NCBI GenBank assembly: GCA_030323885.1
Contig: CM059196.1
Span: forward strand, 38,119,535-38,183,534
Source: Branchipolynoe longqiensis
Taxonomy: Eukaryota; Annelida; Polychaeta; Phyllodocida; Polynoidae
Length of the DNA stretch: 64,000 nucleotides
Reading direction: 5' to 3'
Notes under the pieces: generated by a model
What the model saw: only the letters and a program-made list of their open reading frames with translations
What the model was told of the DNA's origin: nothing
Database searches by the model: none
Shown: positions 10,203 through 19,664 of the stretch, one piece after another
Position numbering within the stretch: position 1 is the first letter of the stretch
How the letters are laid out: each line of letters starts with the position of its first letter
Program-made: the position numbers and the translations under genes

Positions 10203-10425
10203 TACTAGACAGAATGGGTGAATGAGTTGAGCATCTGTCTCCTGTTTTAGTAGGTTGTGGGAATAGAATCCGTGATTTCAACCCTGGCCTCGTCATTCCA
10301 ATAAACTTAAAGTTTGATACTGGCGCTCGGCATTACTACGATCGGGCACGGAGCTGTGGAATGAGGAAGACCAATTGCCTGCGATTAAAATTTTCCCTGC
10401 TTAATCACCTAATGTACCAAACAAA
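10203..10425 (+). mobile_element. SINE-E
   Basis: Head GGGTGAATGAGTTGAGCATC with long variable-arm-like sequence (Leu/Ser-type), core TGATACTGGCGCTCGGCATT, then the family tail GAATGAGGAAGACCAATTG, TTTTCCCTGCTTAATCACC. Shares head and core design with SINE-A but the 3' part differs. Confidence 0.8.
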
Positions 10426-10469
10426 TAATCTACCCCCACCATCGATTCTTAGGCGAAGGAGTGTGGGGA

Positions 10470-10790
10470 AAAAGGAGCACATTGATTTTTATCATCGGCT
10501 ATTGGACATCAAACATATGGTCATTCTGACATAATTATTTGGAGGAAACCTGCTGCCGCCACATAGGCTACTCTTTCCGATAAGCAGCAAGAGGTCTTTT
10601 ATATGGACTTTCCTACAGATAGGACAGCACATACCACATCCTTTGATAAACCAGTTGTGGACCACTGGTTGGAACAGAAAATAGCCCAAACTGCAAATGT
10701 GTCCACTGAGAAGGATCGATCGGTTGACCCACACCTTCAGAGATGGATACTCTACTGCCTTAGCTACATCCCGCTTCCTGAGGATATGGG
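10470..10790 (-). mobile_element. SINE-F (mollusc-type SINE)
   Basis: Carries TTTTTATCATCGGCTATTGG, CATCAAACATATGGTCATTC, AGGCTACTCTTTCCGATAAG, GGTCTTTTATATGGAC, CCAGTTGTGGACCACTGG and, at the right end, the reverse complement of a tRNA-like head (GGGATGTAGCTAAGGCAGTA). From memory this layout is common in molluscan genomes. Two more copies are at 34950-35295 and 59256-59440. Confidence 0.82.
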
Positions 10791-10860
10791 AGGCAGCTAG
10801 GTATGCCTGATTTGCCCTGGGGTATACAGCACTGCAAGGACATCCGCTATTTATATTCAT

Positions 10861-10949
10861 ATAAAGGTCACTGCGACAGAAAGGTAACAAACATGAGTTG
10901 GGCTGAGTACTATTTTATTAGTCTCTGGCAGGACTGATAAATATGCCCA
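10861..10949 (-). repeat. Ngaro split direct repeat B2 (89 bp, outer 3' end)
   Basis: Identical to 11144-11232. Begins on the plus strand ATAAAGGTCACTGCGACAG and ends GATAAATATGCCCA. Confidence 0.93.
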
Positions 10950-10957
10950 CCAACAAA

Positions 10958-11148
10958 AATCGAAATTCAGTGAGAAGTGAGTCCAATATGGCGCTGTACA
11001 GGTGGCGCCCCATATGCGCGCGTGCCGAAGGAGGTTGGCGCGCGACTCCAACTCAACAATAACAAGTACGGACAATAATAAATACAATTAAACCTATATG
11101 TGAGCTCCGTTATTTATATAATTATAATGTTATTATAATGCACATAAA
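10958..11148 (-). repeat. Ngaro split direct repeat A2 (191 bp)
   Basis: Matches A1 at 15623-15813 with one visible difference (CATATGCGCG here, CATAGGCGCG in A1). Overlaps B1 by the pentamer at 11144-11148 and is separated from B2 by 8 bp. Confidence 0.93.
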
Positions 11149-11232
11149 GGTCACTGCGACAGAAAGGTAACAAACATGAGTTGGGCTGAGTACTATTTTA
11201 TTAGTCTCTGGCAGGACTGATAAATATGCCCA
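11144..11232 (-). repeat. Ngaro split direct repeat B1 (89 bp)
   Basis: Identical copy of B2. It starts 25 bp after the recombinase stop, so the element is very compact. Confidence 0.93.
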
Positions 11233-11257
11233 AAACCTACCAGGTCCCCAACCCAAC

Positions 11258-12156
11258 TCAAACAATTTCATCCGCTAACCTTGCCGCAACTCTCATGTCA
11301 TTCATTATCCTTGTAGTCAGTGGTGTTTTTAAATACTCAAACACTGCATTACTACTCCAGTCTCCTCTCGTACGTATCTCCTCTAACGAGGCACCACACA
11401 TTGACAGGTACGTGCATCCCCCTCTTCGTAAAGAGTGCGATGACAATAAATCAACATCCAAACCAACTCGACCCCCAAATATTTTGAGTGTCGACTGGTA
11501 AATTTCATAAGATAACGGGAAATTCCCCCCTTATTATCCGGCAACAAAAACGCCCAATCATCACCTGCGGCTGGCCTATCCTCAAAATGTTTTTCAGTCC
11601 AATGGGCTGCACATAGCTCTAAGTCTGCACAACGAGCTATAGGAATGATTAAAGATCTTTCTGCGAACTGAATTGTCTTCGAATTACGAACCTTCAAAAT
11701 CATCCCCCACGGGTACATTTTAAAGTCCTTCCTACGGAGCATGGCCCTTGAATGAGTCACATTCGACTTCCTCAACAACCCCCTGAAGCTACAGAGGACA
11801 GCCGCCCGCCAAGCAACATGACCCGAACTAGTCGATAACTGAGAAAAAATACTCTTCAACATATTTGGCAATAATGGCATGGCCTGTTTAGGTGTATCTC
11901 CAAGCTCCCTTCGAATCCCTCGCAACGTAGAAGAAATTATAAAATCCGCATAATCAATAGCTACCGCTCCATTTCTTTTAAGAAAATAATTTAGTCCACT
12001 TAAATAATTAATAATCGAGGAATACTTCAAAGTCCTAGCCAACCAGGTCGCATATAAAGCCACCTGTGACGAGTCGCATGGGATGGGGGAGTGTGTTGCG
12101 GAAAATTCCTCCACAAAAGTCAGATATTTTTTCACCTGCACCTCCCTAGCCGTCAC
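11258..12156 (-). CDS. Tyrosine recombinase (Ngaro YR), one frameshift
   Basis: Would integrate the circular cDNA of the element. Two overlapping minus frames make up the protein: 11383-12156 (257 codons) and 11258-11461. The first holds the catalytic Arg in GLLRKSNV (Arg about residue 129). The second holds the HxxR motif SSHSLRRGG and the nucleophile Tyr in AVFEYLK (codon 11333-11335). RGDWSS before it is typical of phage-integrase-fold enzymes. The frames must be joined by a shift somewhere around 11450-11480, where a C5 run (11472-11476, plus strand) is a candidate site. Start MTAREVQVKKY lies 20 bp after the RT stop. The break could be pseudogenisation or a sequencing error; catalytic residues are otherwise intact. 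Confidence 0.88.
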
Positions 12157-12176
12157 AGAATTAGGAGCGTAGGAGT

Positions 12177-14522
12177 TTAGTTGGAATGCCCTCTGCTCAT
12201 CTCTAAGTTTATCGATCCCTGTAAAGAGAATGGCCGTTCAAAAATAATACCACAGCATAGACATTTATCACAATCTGCTTTATGTATGACATCCTGCATA
12301 TAACGATCATTTAACCTACTCAATGCATCCGTTATAATATTCGACTCACTTGCAATGTGCACCGCGGTAAATACAAAATTATATTTTATGGACAACCAAA
12401 ATAGCCTTCTTACATAATGCATTATTAGCTTGCATTTCGACCTTCCTGTCACTAACGCTGACTGTACCGTGGCGCTATCCGTTACCATAACTACTGAGTC
12501 CCCTTGCCATCCGGGTGCCCATCTCTCCACCGCTGCATATACCGCCCACATTTCCTGTATATTAATATGGGCATCTAACACTTTATTCTCAGGTTGGTCA
12601 TAATGGTGACCCACCACCTCCTGTAACTTCCTATCGACTTGCTTGTCATAACATCCAACCAACCAGTCAATATCGTGCATAGCCCCATATCCCCATTTGC
12701 TCGAATCACTATAAACTGACTTCACTGTCGAAAACTTTCCCATCATCAAGGCCTTCCCATTGAATTCCTTGGCAAAGCAACTCCACCAATTTATATCTTC
12801 TCTGAATGCCGAGTTCAGCCTGACTTTATAATATGGACGAGCTACCGTATTTATTAAGTCGTATACTCGACGAGAAAAAGTTCGCCCACCGCGCACTACT
12901 TTGGCGCAGTGGGCTAACAATCCCGCCAACCTCTCAAGGTTCTTTCTGGTTTCCTTCCTTTTCCCTTTAAAGGTTTCCAAAGTAGCACTTAATTTATCCA
13001 ACTTATCTTTAGGAAGTGTCAACTCCAATTTTACAGAATCAACCATTATACCTAAAAATCTAATCTTCGTATTCGGACTAATTAATTTCTTATAACTTAT
13101 GTCGAATCCTAATCTTCGAAGAAGACTAATCAATTTATTCTGCAAAATTACAGTATCATTGTAAGTCGAACCGATGACACAAAAATCATCAAGATAATTC
13201 ACTATACGACTCACTCCCTCTCTAATTGCACATCTCCCTATGAATTCTGAAACTTTCGAAAAAACAAAGGGGCTTGATGACAATCCCATACAAAGCCTAT
13301 TATCCAACAGATAAACGGGCCCCCTTCCATCTTCAAAATCCCAAATTAGGCCCTGCCTAGATCTATCCACAGGATGGATAGGAATAGCGCGATATGCATC
13401 TTTCAAATCTACAGTAGCCAAATAGTCTCCTTGTTCTATATTATCTACCACATCATCGACACTCTTATAATTAAACTTCAAAGCTACCTTCTCCGTGTAA
13501 TTATTAATAGACTTATCTTTTGGCCTACTGCAGTCGACTATTCCTCGCCCTCCAATCTCTTTAGGGATGCAAAAAATATTGTGAACGCATTGAGGTGTTC
13601 TTTCCGTTAAACTAATTATCTCCCGGTTCAACTCCAACAACAACTTTTGCGTAATAATGTCTCTGTAAAGCGTGTTACCGATCTTTTTAAAAATAGGTTC
13701 ATAATCCACTGTACAGTCGATATTTGTAACGTGGAAGCCAAAAACTATCCCCCACAAAATATAAACCCAGTCAGGATCGGTATCACCCCTTATAAACATC
13801 TCACAAATGAACCGACATGGCCTAAGTTGCATCCGATTACCTGCTATATAATGCATACATGTGCAACTACCATCTCCACAGTCACCATCAACACGAATTA
13901 CGACTGGACTACTATGGGGATATTCTTTAATATAGAAGTCCCAACAATTATATTCTCCCCTTATTGTTTTAACATATAACATGTCATTTTCGTTAATACT
14001 CTCATGATTAATCCAACATTGCCATATTCTGCTGACTTGACTATTCAATTGAGAAACCTCAGAATTAACAGCAGAACTTTCATTTATTTGCTTATTTGTT
14101 CCACTTTGACCTACTGCCTGGGTATCACTAGTACATGCAACTTCATTTAGTATGACATTGGCATTATTATCGTTAACTTGGCTCGCACCTTCTGGCTCTA
14201 TTTGCACACAATTAGTTAATTGCACACCCAATGTATTTTGAACCCGATTAGGTACGCCCACTATTTCATTCGTGGGCGCCGGACATGTAACCTCCCTAAC
14301 AATTGGACGCGAGTAATTAAATTCATGACTATCATGTAGTCCACTCTCGAGACTATGCTGCTTCAAGTGTCTGACTATAGGACTTTGCCTTACAGTATCG
14401 TCATTAAAACAAGAACCCGACATACCATAATTCACTGTACTTTTCACAACTAACATGGGATTAATATTAGAATTAGCAATATTACTATCGCTTCCCACCA
14501 TCTTGCCATGTATTACAGACAC
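12177..14522 (-). CDS. Reverse transcriptase / RNase H polyprotein (Ngaro)
   Basis: One open frame of 781 codons. Residues 1-~230 are a variable N-terminal extension with a Cys-rich patch (GDCGDGSCTC). RT follows: VDLKDAYRAIPI (Asp about 372), GLSSSPFVF, then NYLDDF (catalytic Asp pair about 445-446) and FLGIMVD. RNase H comes next with Asp 606 (YSDSS), Glu 657 (INIQEMW), Asp 682 (VTDSA) and Asp 732 (ITDALSR). The last ~45 residues contain CDKCLCCG. There is no DIRS-type methyltransferase domain. All polymerase and RNase H active-site residues are present and there is no internal stop. It lies 42 bp after Gag and 20 bp before the recombinase. Separate translation would need re-initiation or another non-canonical mechanism; nothing in the sequence shows which. 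Confidence 0.95.
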   Translation of the reverse strand: MSVIHGKMVGSDSNIANSNINPMLVVKSTVNYGMSGSCFNDDTVRQSPIVRHLKQHSLESGLHDSHEFNYSRPIVREVTCPAPTNEIVGVPNRVQNTLGVQLTNCVQIEPEGASQVNDNNANVILNEVACTSDTQAVGQSGTNKQINESSAVNSEVSQLNSQVSRIWQCWINHESINENDMLYVKTIRGEYNCWDFYIKEYPHSSPVVIRVDGDCGDGSCTCMHYIAGNRMQLRPCRFICEMFIRGDTDPDWVYILWGIVFGFHVTNIDCTVDYEPIFKKIGNTLYRDIITQKLLLELNREIISLTERTPQCVHNIFCIPKEIGGRGIVDCSRPKDKSINNYTEKVALKFNYKSVDDVVDNIEQGDYLATVDLKDAYRAIPIHPVDRSRQGLIWDFEDGRGPVYLLDNRLCMGLSSSPFVFSKVSEFIGRCAIREGVSRIVNYLDDFCVIGSTYNDTVILQNKLISLLRRLGFDISYKKLISPNTKIRFLGIMVDSVKLELTLPKDKLDKLSATLETFKGKRKETRKNLERLAGLLAHCAKVVRGGRTFSRRVYDLINTVARPYYKVRLNSAFREDINWWSCFAKEFNGKALMMGKFSTVKSVYSDSSKWGYGAMHDIDWLVGCYDKQVDRKLQEVVGHHYDQPENKVLDAHINIQEMWAVYAAVERWAPGWQGDSVVMVTDSATVQSALVTGRSKCKLIMHYVRRLFWLSIKYNFVFTAVHIASESNIITDALSRLNDRYMQDVIHKADCDKCLCCGIIFERPFSLQGSINLEMSRGHSN

Positions 14523-14564
14523 ATTCCCCTCTTTATTTGCGGGTTTGATAATTGACCTAACTCG

Positions 14565-15611
14565 TCAGTCTTTAGTACAGTTAATTTTTTTATGGCTTTT
14601 ACTGCCGCATTTCATGCACCAATGACCATAATTACAATTGTCATCACTCCTACTGCAACCACCTTCTTTATTCCACTTGAAGCACCCAGTCTTGCCCTCT
14701 TTTGTTCTACGCACATTACTCGACTGTTTTTTCGACCGCATGTTGTGCATGCCATAGTGGTACATTCCCAGGCCCGTGTTACTACTACCAAATGCTGCAA
14801 ACCCTTGTATCTCTGCTAATTTACGAACGTCTTTATCGTACTCCACATGTGTCGAGTCAATAAAATCATTTTGTCGAGCTCTGGACGCCATAAAGCATAT
14901 ATGCTCAAGAAAAGAGCGATAGTCTGCAATAGTTAAATCTTGTATATCAAGGCACCACCTAATTGAAGCCGTGAGTAGTTCATAACAGTTCAACTTTTTC
15001 ACTTCTTTCCCTAACACAGCAAACCGTCTGATACTCCACTTACTTCGAAGTCGTCGACTACTACTGCTGCTTCGACTCCTTGAATCCGACGGCGTGCGCC
15101 GCCTCCGCCTTGTTCGCGACCTATGCCGAGGTCTCGACACCCCGTATCTTGAATGTTCGTCCTTCCCGCTTGTAGCCCCGACCCCTGCACCGGCTACCAT
15201 TGCCGGCAGCCATTCGTCTGTCATGGCCGCCTCCACTCGCTCTGTCGAGGTTACCGCCGCAGTCGTCGTCCCCTGCAACTGTTCGTCCCCTGCTTTTTGC
15301 CATTCCAGCCGTCTTCTCTTCATGAGTGTTCGCTTCTCTTGTAATTCTATCACTCGCTCCTCCAACTCCATGTCTCTTATTTCTTTCAAAAGCGAAGTCT
15401 CTTGTTCGCCCAACGTAAGTGACGACATTCTCTCCAAAATTTCAGGTGAACTCTCTCTTGAGTCTTTTAGACTCTCACCTGTTTGTCGAGCTGAAGCGCG
15501 TGTAACTCTTGTCGATACTAACTTCTTCCCTTTACGTCCTTTCTTTTTGCATTTGTCCGTCTTGTGCGACGAACCACACAAATCGCAATACATTATGAGC
15601 TCTCGACACAC
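14565..15611 (-). CDS. Gag-like nucleic-acid-binding protein (Ngaro ORF1)
   Basis: 348 codons, starting 11 bp inside A1. An N-terminal zinc-knuckle-like CDLCGSSHKTDKC (CX2CX3HX4C) is near residue 9. A coiled-coil-prone Glu/Lys/Arg segment follows (about 60-105), then an Arg/Ser-rich stretch around 160-190 (HRSRTRRRRRT, SRSRSSSSSRR). The C-terminus has a CCCH finger (CFKWNKEGGC...CNYGH) followed by the classic CX2CX4HX4C knuckle CMKCGSKSHKKINC. Such a CCCH-plus-knuckle end is typical of DIRS/Ngaro ORF1 proteins, thought to package RNA. Met7 is an alternative start but would still keep the first knuckle. No break seen. Confidence 0.9.
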   Translation of the reverse strand: MCRELIMYCDLCGSSHKTDKCKKKGRKGKKLVSTRVTRASARQTGESLKDSRESSPEILERMSSLTLGEQETSLLKEIRDMELEERVIELQEKRTLMKRRRLEWQKAGDEQLQGTTTAAVTSTERVEAAMTDEWLPAMVAGAGVGATSGKDEHSRYGVSRPRHRSRTRRRRRTPSDSRSRSSSSSRRLRSKWSIRRFAVLGKEVKKLNCYELLTASIRWCLDIQDLTIADYRSFLEHICFMASRARQNDFIDSTHVEYDKDVRKLAEIQGFAAFGSSNTGLGMYHYGMHNMRSKKQSSNVRRTKEGKTGCFKWNKEGGCSRSDDNCNYGHWCMKCGSKSHKKINCTKD

Positions 15612-15622
15612 ACGTCTGCTTC

Positions 15623-15813
15623 AATCGAAATTCAGTGAGAAGTGAGTCCAATATGGCGCTGTACAGGTGGCGCCCCATAGGCGCGCGTGCCGAAGGAGGT
15701 TGGCGCGCGACTCCAACTCAACAATAACAAGTACGGACAATAATAAATACAATTAAACCTATATGTGAGCTCCGTTATTTATATAATTATAATGTTATTA
15801 TAATGCACATAAA
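15623..15813 (-). repeat. Ngaro split direct repeat A1 (191 bp, outer 5' end)
   Basis: Pairs with A2 at 10958-11148. As the 5' end of the element it should contain or border the promoter, but no motif is assigned with confidence. Confidence 0.93.
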
Positions 15814-16555
15814 ATATTATGCAGCCCATATATATAACATAAATGAGAACATTGCAAACACTTCCTTGCTGACCTTTACAGTCGAACTACTGGTTGGTCG
15901 ACACGCCAGCCGTGTTTTTAGCCTTGCTTTAATTAAAACATTTTTTTTCTTAACTCGTCCGTTAGGTGGCAGGTCTGTGAACCAGGCAGCTTCCAAACCA
16001 AGACGAGACTGGCTAATTTTCTTTTTGCACGTGCCCAACCTGGTCCCTCAGCCCACCGGCTCCATTAGCCCTATCACCATTGAGGAAAGGAGTACATAGG
16101 AAGTCACACATAAACGCGCATATTGCCACTTGTAAACACCGGCAGGTCAGTAGGTCATGACCTATATTTTGGGGGAGGGGGGTGGAGTGGTAGTGGGGTT
16201 GGGTTTGCTGGAAACCGTACAATTGAACACTGATATATGTCGTAAAAGGGGGCCGTATTCGGTTAGTGGATCTACATCATGCAACACACAAATGATTGCA
16301 TATCAAATTCGCTCTTTAAATTGCCTCCCATAAAAAAAAGTTTAATAAAACCCCACCAAATAAAAATTGACAACAAAAGAAAAATATCCGAGAAAAACAT
16401 CATATTGCGAGAGTCAGAATCTCTGAAAGGAAATGCCTTCTGCGGCCGGAATATATCCAATAAAGAGATTAATAAATTGTTCATTTAGAGAATGAGGACG
16501 ACATTTTTCTTCTTGCTTTGCATGAACACTTTATAATAATTTTATTTCCCGAGAA
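15814..16555. other. Unassigned AT-rich region
   Basis: No gene or repeat family recognised. A G-rich block (about 16170-16205) interrupts AT-rich DNA. Confidence 0.35.
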
Positions 16556-16559
16556 TGAG

Positions 16560-16768
16560 ATCAGTGCCCACTTCCCGTGTGACAGGTCATGAGAATCAAA
16601 TCAATGGGGTTCAAATCTGGCCGAGTCAAACTAATCGCTTAAGAATTGATACCTGTCACTACCTAGCCTGACACTCGGCATAACTAGGATAAAGCAAGGA
16701 GCAGTGGAATGAGGAAGACCAATTGGCCGTGATTGAAATTTTCCCTGCTTAATCAACAAATGTAATAA
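16560..16768 (+). mobile_element. SINE-E, head decayed
   Basis: GGGGTTCAAATCTGGCCGAG (B-box region), TTGATACCTGTCACTACCTA core, CAGTGGAATGAGGAAGACCA and TTTTCCCTGCTTAATCAAC tail. Confidence 0.8.
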
Positions 16769-17160
16769 TAATAATTTTTATTTTTTTATTTTTAACCAAA
16801 TAATTCTTTTGCGGAAGCAGACGACAATGAAGGTCAGCAATTTCTCTTTAACTTCTTTTATTAGCGGCACTAACTCTCATTTCAACATGTGAGCCGAAGC
16901 TAAAACCAGGGTTGCGATGATTAATTATGGTTTTCAATCAGCCACTTCCAAGCCACGCAGCAATTACACTTGCCAAAGAGCCGGTTGCCATTTCCGACTA
17001 CGACCAAAGGTGTTGTTAATAATGCATCTGCTGTAACTGGTCCAGGCCTCGATGTTTATCGAGGCTCTGATAAGCCATTGCTATACATAGGGTCTACCGC
17101 CTCTCTCTTGTGCGCATGCGCCAAAGTGTAGCGACCATTCTAGTTGATAGATGTCATCCG
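16769..17160. other. Unassigned; short perfect hairpin
   Basis: Contains GCCTCGAT-GTTT-ATCGAGGC at about 17046-17065, an 8-bp stem. Otherwise nothing recognised. Confidence 0.35.
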
Positions 17161-17216
17161 TCGAGGGGATTGGGAAGATTAGGAAGATTGGGAAGGTTTG
17201 GAAGATTTAGGAAGAT
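17161..17216. repeat. GGGAAGATT-type minisatellite, short
   Basis: Degenerate GGGAAGATTA / GGAAGATT units. The same unit reappears at 17775-17935. Confidence 0.8.
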
Positions 17217-17774
17217 TGATGGAGACTAGATACAAGATTCACCCCGTACTGCTGCAGTAGGGGTGCAAACCAACCCTATGTAAAAGCTGTCGAAAAAACG
17301 GGTCAATGAAATGAGAGCCTAATTTCACAATGTAAGAATGAACAATTATTCTTTACATCTGTCTTATTATTAGCCCGCTACCTTTGAGTTAAAAAATATA
17401 ATAAAATATCTAGTTTAATAAGATTTAAAAGTGAAATCGACGGCGTTCTACTGCCGCCATCTTGTCTTTTTGCATTCTCTCCCATTTCACCAACTCTGTG
17501 CCTATATAAATATCCATTTGATACTGGAGGCAGACATTCTACTCCCTGGTCCATACTAAAGCTATTTTCGCCCGTATTTAGACTACGTTGTCGTTCACCC
17601 GTGTACTACAAGTACCGGGTGAATCTTTTATCTAGATAGAGACCAGCTAGATAAGCATCGCTTTTCTTGGATCCTTTCTGTCTGTAAGGAATTTGTATGC
17701 ATGTATTGTATCACCTCAGTTTATTGTAAACATACCTTGCAGAGAGTTAAAATAAAAGAATTGAATTGAATTGA
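17217..17774. other. Unassigned insert between two identical-type minisatellite blocks
   Basis: Has a TATA-like CCTATATAAATATCC near 17500, an AATAAAAG near 17751 and ends in GAATT repeats (17760-17778). These features would fit a retroposed sequence or solo LTR that split one minisatellite, but no coding sequence and no matching second terminus are visible. Confidence 0.4.
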
Positions 17775-17935
17775 ATTGGGAATCTTGGAAACACTGGGAA
17801 GGTTTGGTAGATTGGGATGATTGAGAAGGTTGGCAAATTTGGGAAGATTGCGAAGATTGGGAAGAATGGGAAAATTGGGAAGAATCGGGAGGTTAGGAAG
17901 ATTGGGAAGGTTGGGAAGATTGGGAAGTTTGGACC
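17775..17935. repeat. GGGAAGATT-type minisatellite
   Basis: About 16 degenerate 9-10 bp units such as GGGAAGATTG, GGGAAGGTTG. The minus frames through it encode repetitive LPNLPN or FPIFPI peptides, which are artefacts. Confidence 0.9.
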
Positions 17936-18149
17936 TCCACCAATAGCAGGAAGCGTTACATGAGTGCACCAAAGACCAGTATATACCCCCACGGTTGACT
18001 GGAGGTACCCCTATTGTTTGGGATTTATGGCTATGCCAACACATTAATAGCATGGGCAGTTATGGTCTGTCGCCTTTTGATGCAGCTAATAAACTAGTTC
18101 TTAATACTCATTGCTAATTTACTAAGTCGTTCCCCCACTAAATGGTTTA

Positions 18150-18785
18150 TATATATGAAGAGTTCAAGTGCAAAACCATGTAAACGGTAATCCAAAAATG
18201 TAGTATAAATAACAGATTTTTGCCTGAAAATAATTTTAAAGCTCACCGAGCCACTTTTTGGCGCATGCGCACATCCTACAGACTCGGATTGAATAAACGA
18301 ATACAAAATGGTGGCTTAATCTAAAACGTAATATTTTTTTTCAATAACTGATATAAGTACAGCAAAATAGGATTTAAAGTATGTTATGATTGTAGAAGCT
18401 GACAATCTGGGTTATTAAAAAAAGAAGCATTAAAACAACACTTAGGACTTGTACTGGTTGCTGTTATCCTACAGGTACCAGCACAGATGTGACGTCATCG
18501 CTCCTAGCAAACCCCAGCCAAAAGGTGGGTTACTGGGGTCAGGTCATTTTGCACATGGTATGTGTATTTCTCGACTCCACTCATGGTATTCGATTTGAAA
18601 TTCTGACGACTCGGGTGACCCGAGTAGCCCGGGTCGTGTTAATCGATTATGACCAGAGTTAAGGATCAATGAACAAAAGAGTAGGAATATAAAAAAACTA
18701 CTTTTTTAAGGCTTGATTTCAATGTTTATCTCCATATTTGGATTGGCGTTTACGTGGTTTTGCACCTGAAGTCTTCATATTCGGA
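18150..18785. mobile_element. TIR DNA transposon/MITE with a nested second element
   Basis: Left end ATATGAAGAGTTCAAGTGCA then AAACCATGTAAACGGTAATC pairs with the reverse complement of the right end (GATTGGCGTTTACGTGGTTT, TGCACCTGAAGTCTTCATAT). A 233-bp copy with the same ends is at 51179-51412. The interior (about 18244-18655) is a different element, also at 49568-50036 (GAGCCACTTTTTGGCGCATG, CAGCCAAAAGGTGGGTTACT, GACGACTCGGGTGACCCGAG). No transposase is encoded. Confidence 0.82.
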
Positions 18786-19103
18786 TATTTAGACATAATT
18801 TCTTGCTTTCTAGTGAGGTATTCCACTATGAAAATTTGCAAAAGCTCAGTTGACTATAGCCAGATTTGTCAACCTGCACATTTATCCTATATAGAATTCA
18901 ACCTTGGTAATGGAATTAGAGTTGAAATGAATAACTACAGCCACCATAGATCAACATAGGTAAGGTCTCCAACGTGTACAGTGCTTCCTTCCAGTAGATA
19001 AAGCCTGAAGTAATGAGGTGATGGTGTACCTGGCGCCACCTGGTGCAACTTAACGTAGATTATCACAAGTCAGGAAAAACATTGTTTAGTTTAACATCAG
19101 AAC
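18786..19103. other. Unassigned spacer
   Basis: No gene or recognised repeat. Confidence 0.35.
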
Positions 19104-19165
19104 AACATTTTGGTTTGTTTGTTGTTGTTTTACGTCCTAGCAACATCTAAGGTCATATCCGCACG
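19104..19165 (-). repeat. SINE-A tail fragment
   Basis: GTTGTTTTACGTCCTAGCAA then CATCTAAGGTCATATC; only the last ~50 bp of the SINE. Confidence 0.8.
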
Positions 19166-19663
19166 GTCAGAACAACAAAAAGAGTGCATCTGGCATATAA
19201 GCTAAGTAGGTTTATTTTCCCCCCTTAGCTAATTGTATAAGATATTGTCTACCTGTTTTTTAATCTGAATTTTAAATATAAGTATCGATCAATATTCGAT
19301 TTAATGAAGAATTTTCTTTGGGATATAGGGGGTGTTAGGGAAAGTCCGTAGTGGGCAATGATTTTGTGGGAAATTAGGATACATATAAGCCGCTAATGTT
19401 CCATATTTCTTTCTAGTAAATAAATAGAATTGGGGCGTCCTGAACAAGTACGTAAGCGATTCTTAAAAACTTAAGCAACTTCTTTAAGTTGTTATGAACA
19501 TGTGGGGCCACTTTGGGCACTGGCTGGATAGCAGAGGTCAGAGAAGGGTCACCGGTTCACCCTCTCACAGACGGCTGAGTAGAGGTATGCACACCAAGTG
19601 GTGGCCTCATGACCATGAGTACGGAGAGCCAATAGGGGTGTGATGCCTTATACCAAGTCCTGC
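19166..19663. other. Unassigned spacer
   Basis: No gene. The end (AGAGCCAATAGGGGTGTGAT, 19625-19644) recurs in the 139-bp repeats at 20079-20356. Confidence 0.35.
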
Positions 19664-19664
19664 T

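Larger units (their letters stand above)
10861..15813 (-). mobile_element. Complete Ngaro-type (YR) retrotransposon, 4953 bp
   Basis: Reads right to left as A1 (15813-15623), Gag, RT/RNase H, tyrosine recombinase, B1 (11232-11144), A2 (11148-10958), B2 (10949-10861). This A1-ORFs-B1-A2-B2 arrangement is the split direct repeat signature of Ngaro-like members of the DIRS order, which integrate a circular cDNA by a tyrosine recombinase. No methyltransferase domain follows RNase H and no aspartic protease or DDE integrase is present, as expected. A1/A2 differ at one base in 191 and B1/B2 are identical over 89, so insertion is recent. The recombinase frame carries one frameshift. No target duplication is seen. 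The pentamer TTTAT (minus strand) sits at both outer ends and at the B1-A2 junction. Confidence 0.93.

Noticed and set aside
15094..15645. 183-codon plus-strand frame
   Set aside because: Antisense shadow of the Gag-like ORF with its zinc motifs.
17217..17774. Solo LTR
   Set aside because: TATA-like and AATAAA signals are present, but no TG...CA termini with a target duplication could be fixed, and no second copy is in the window.
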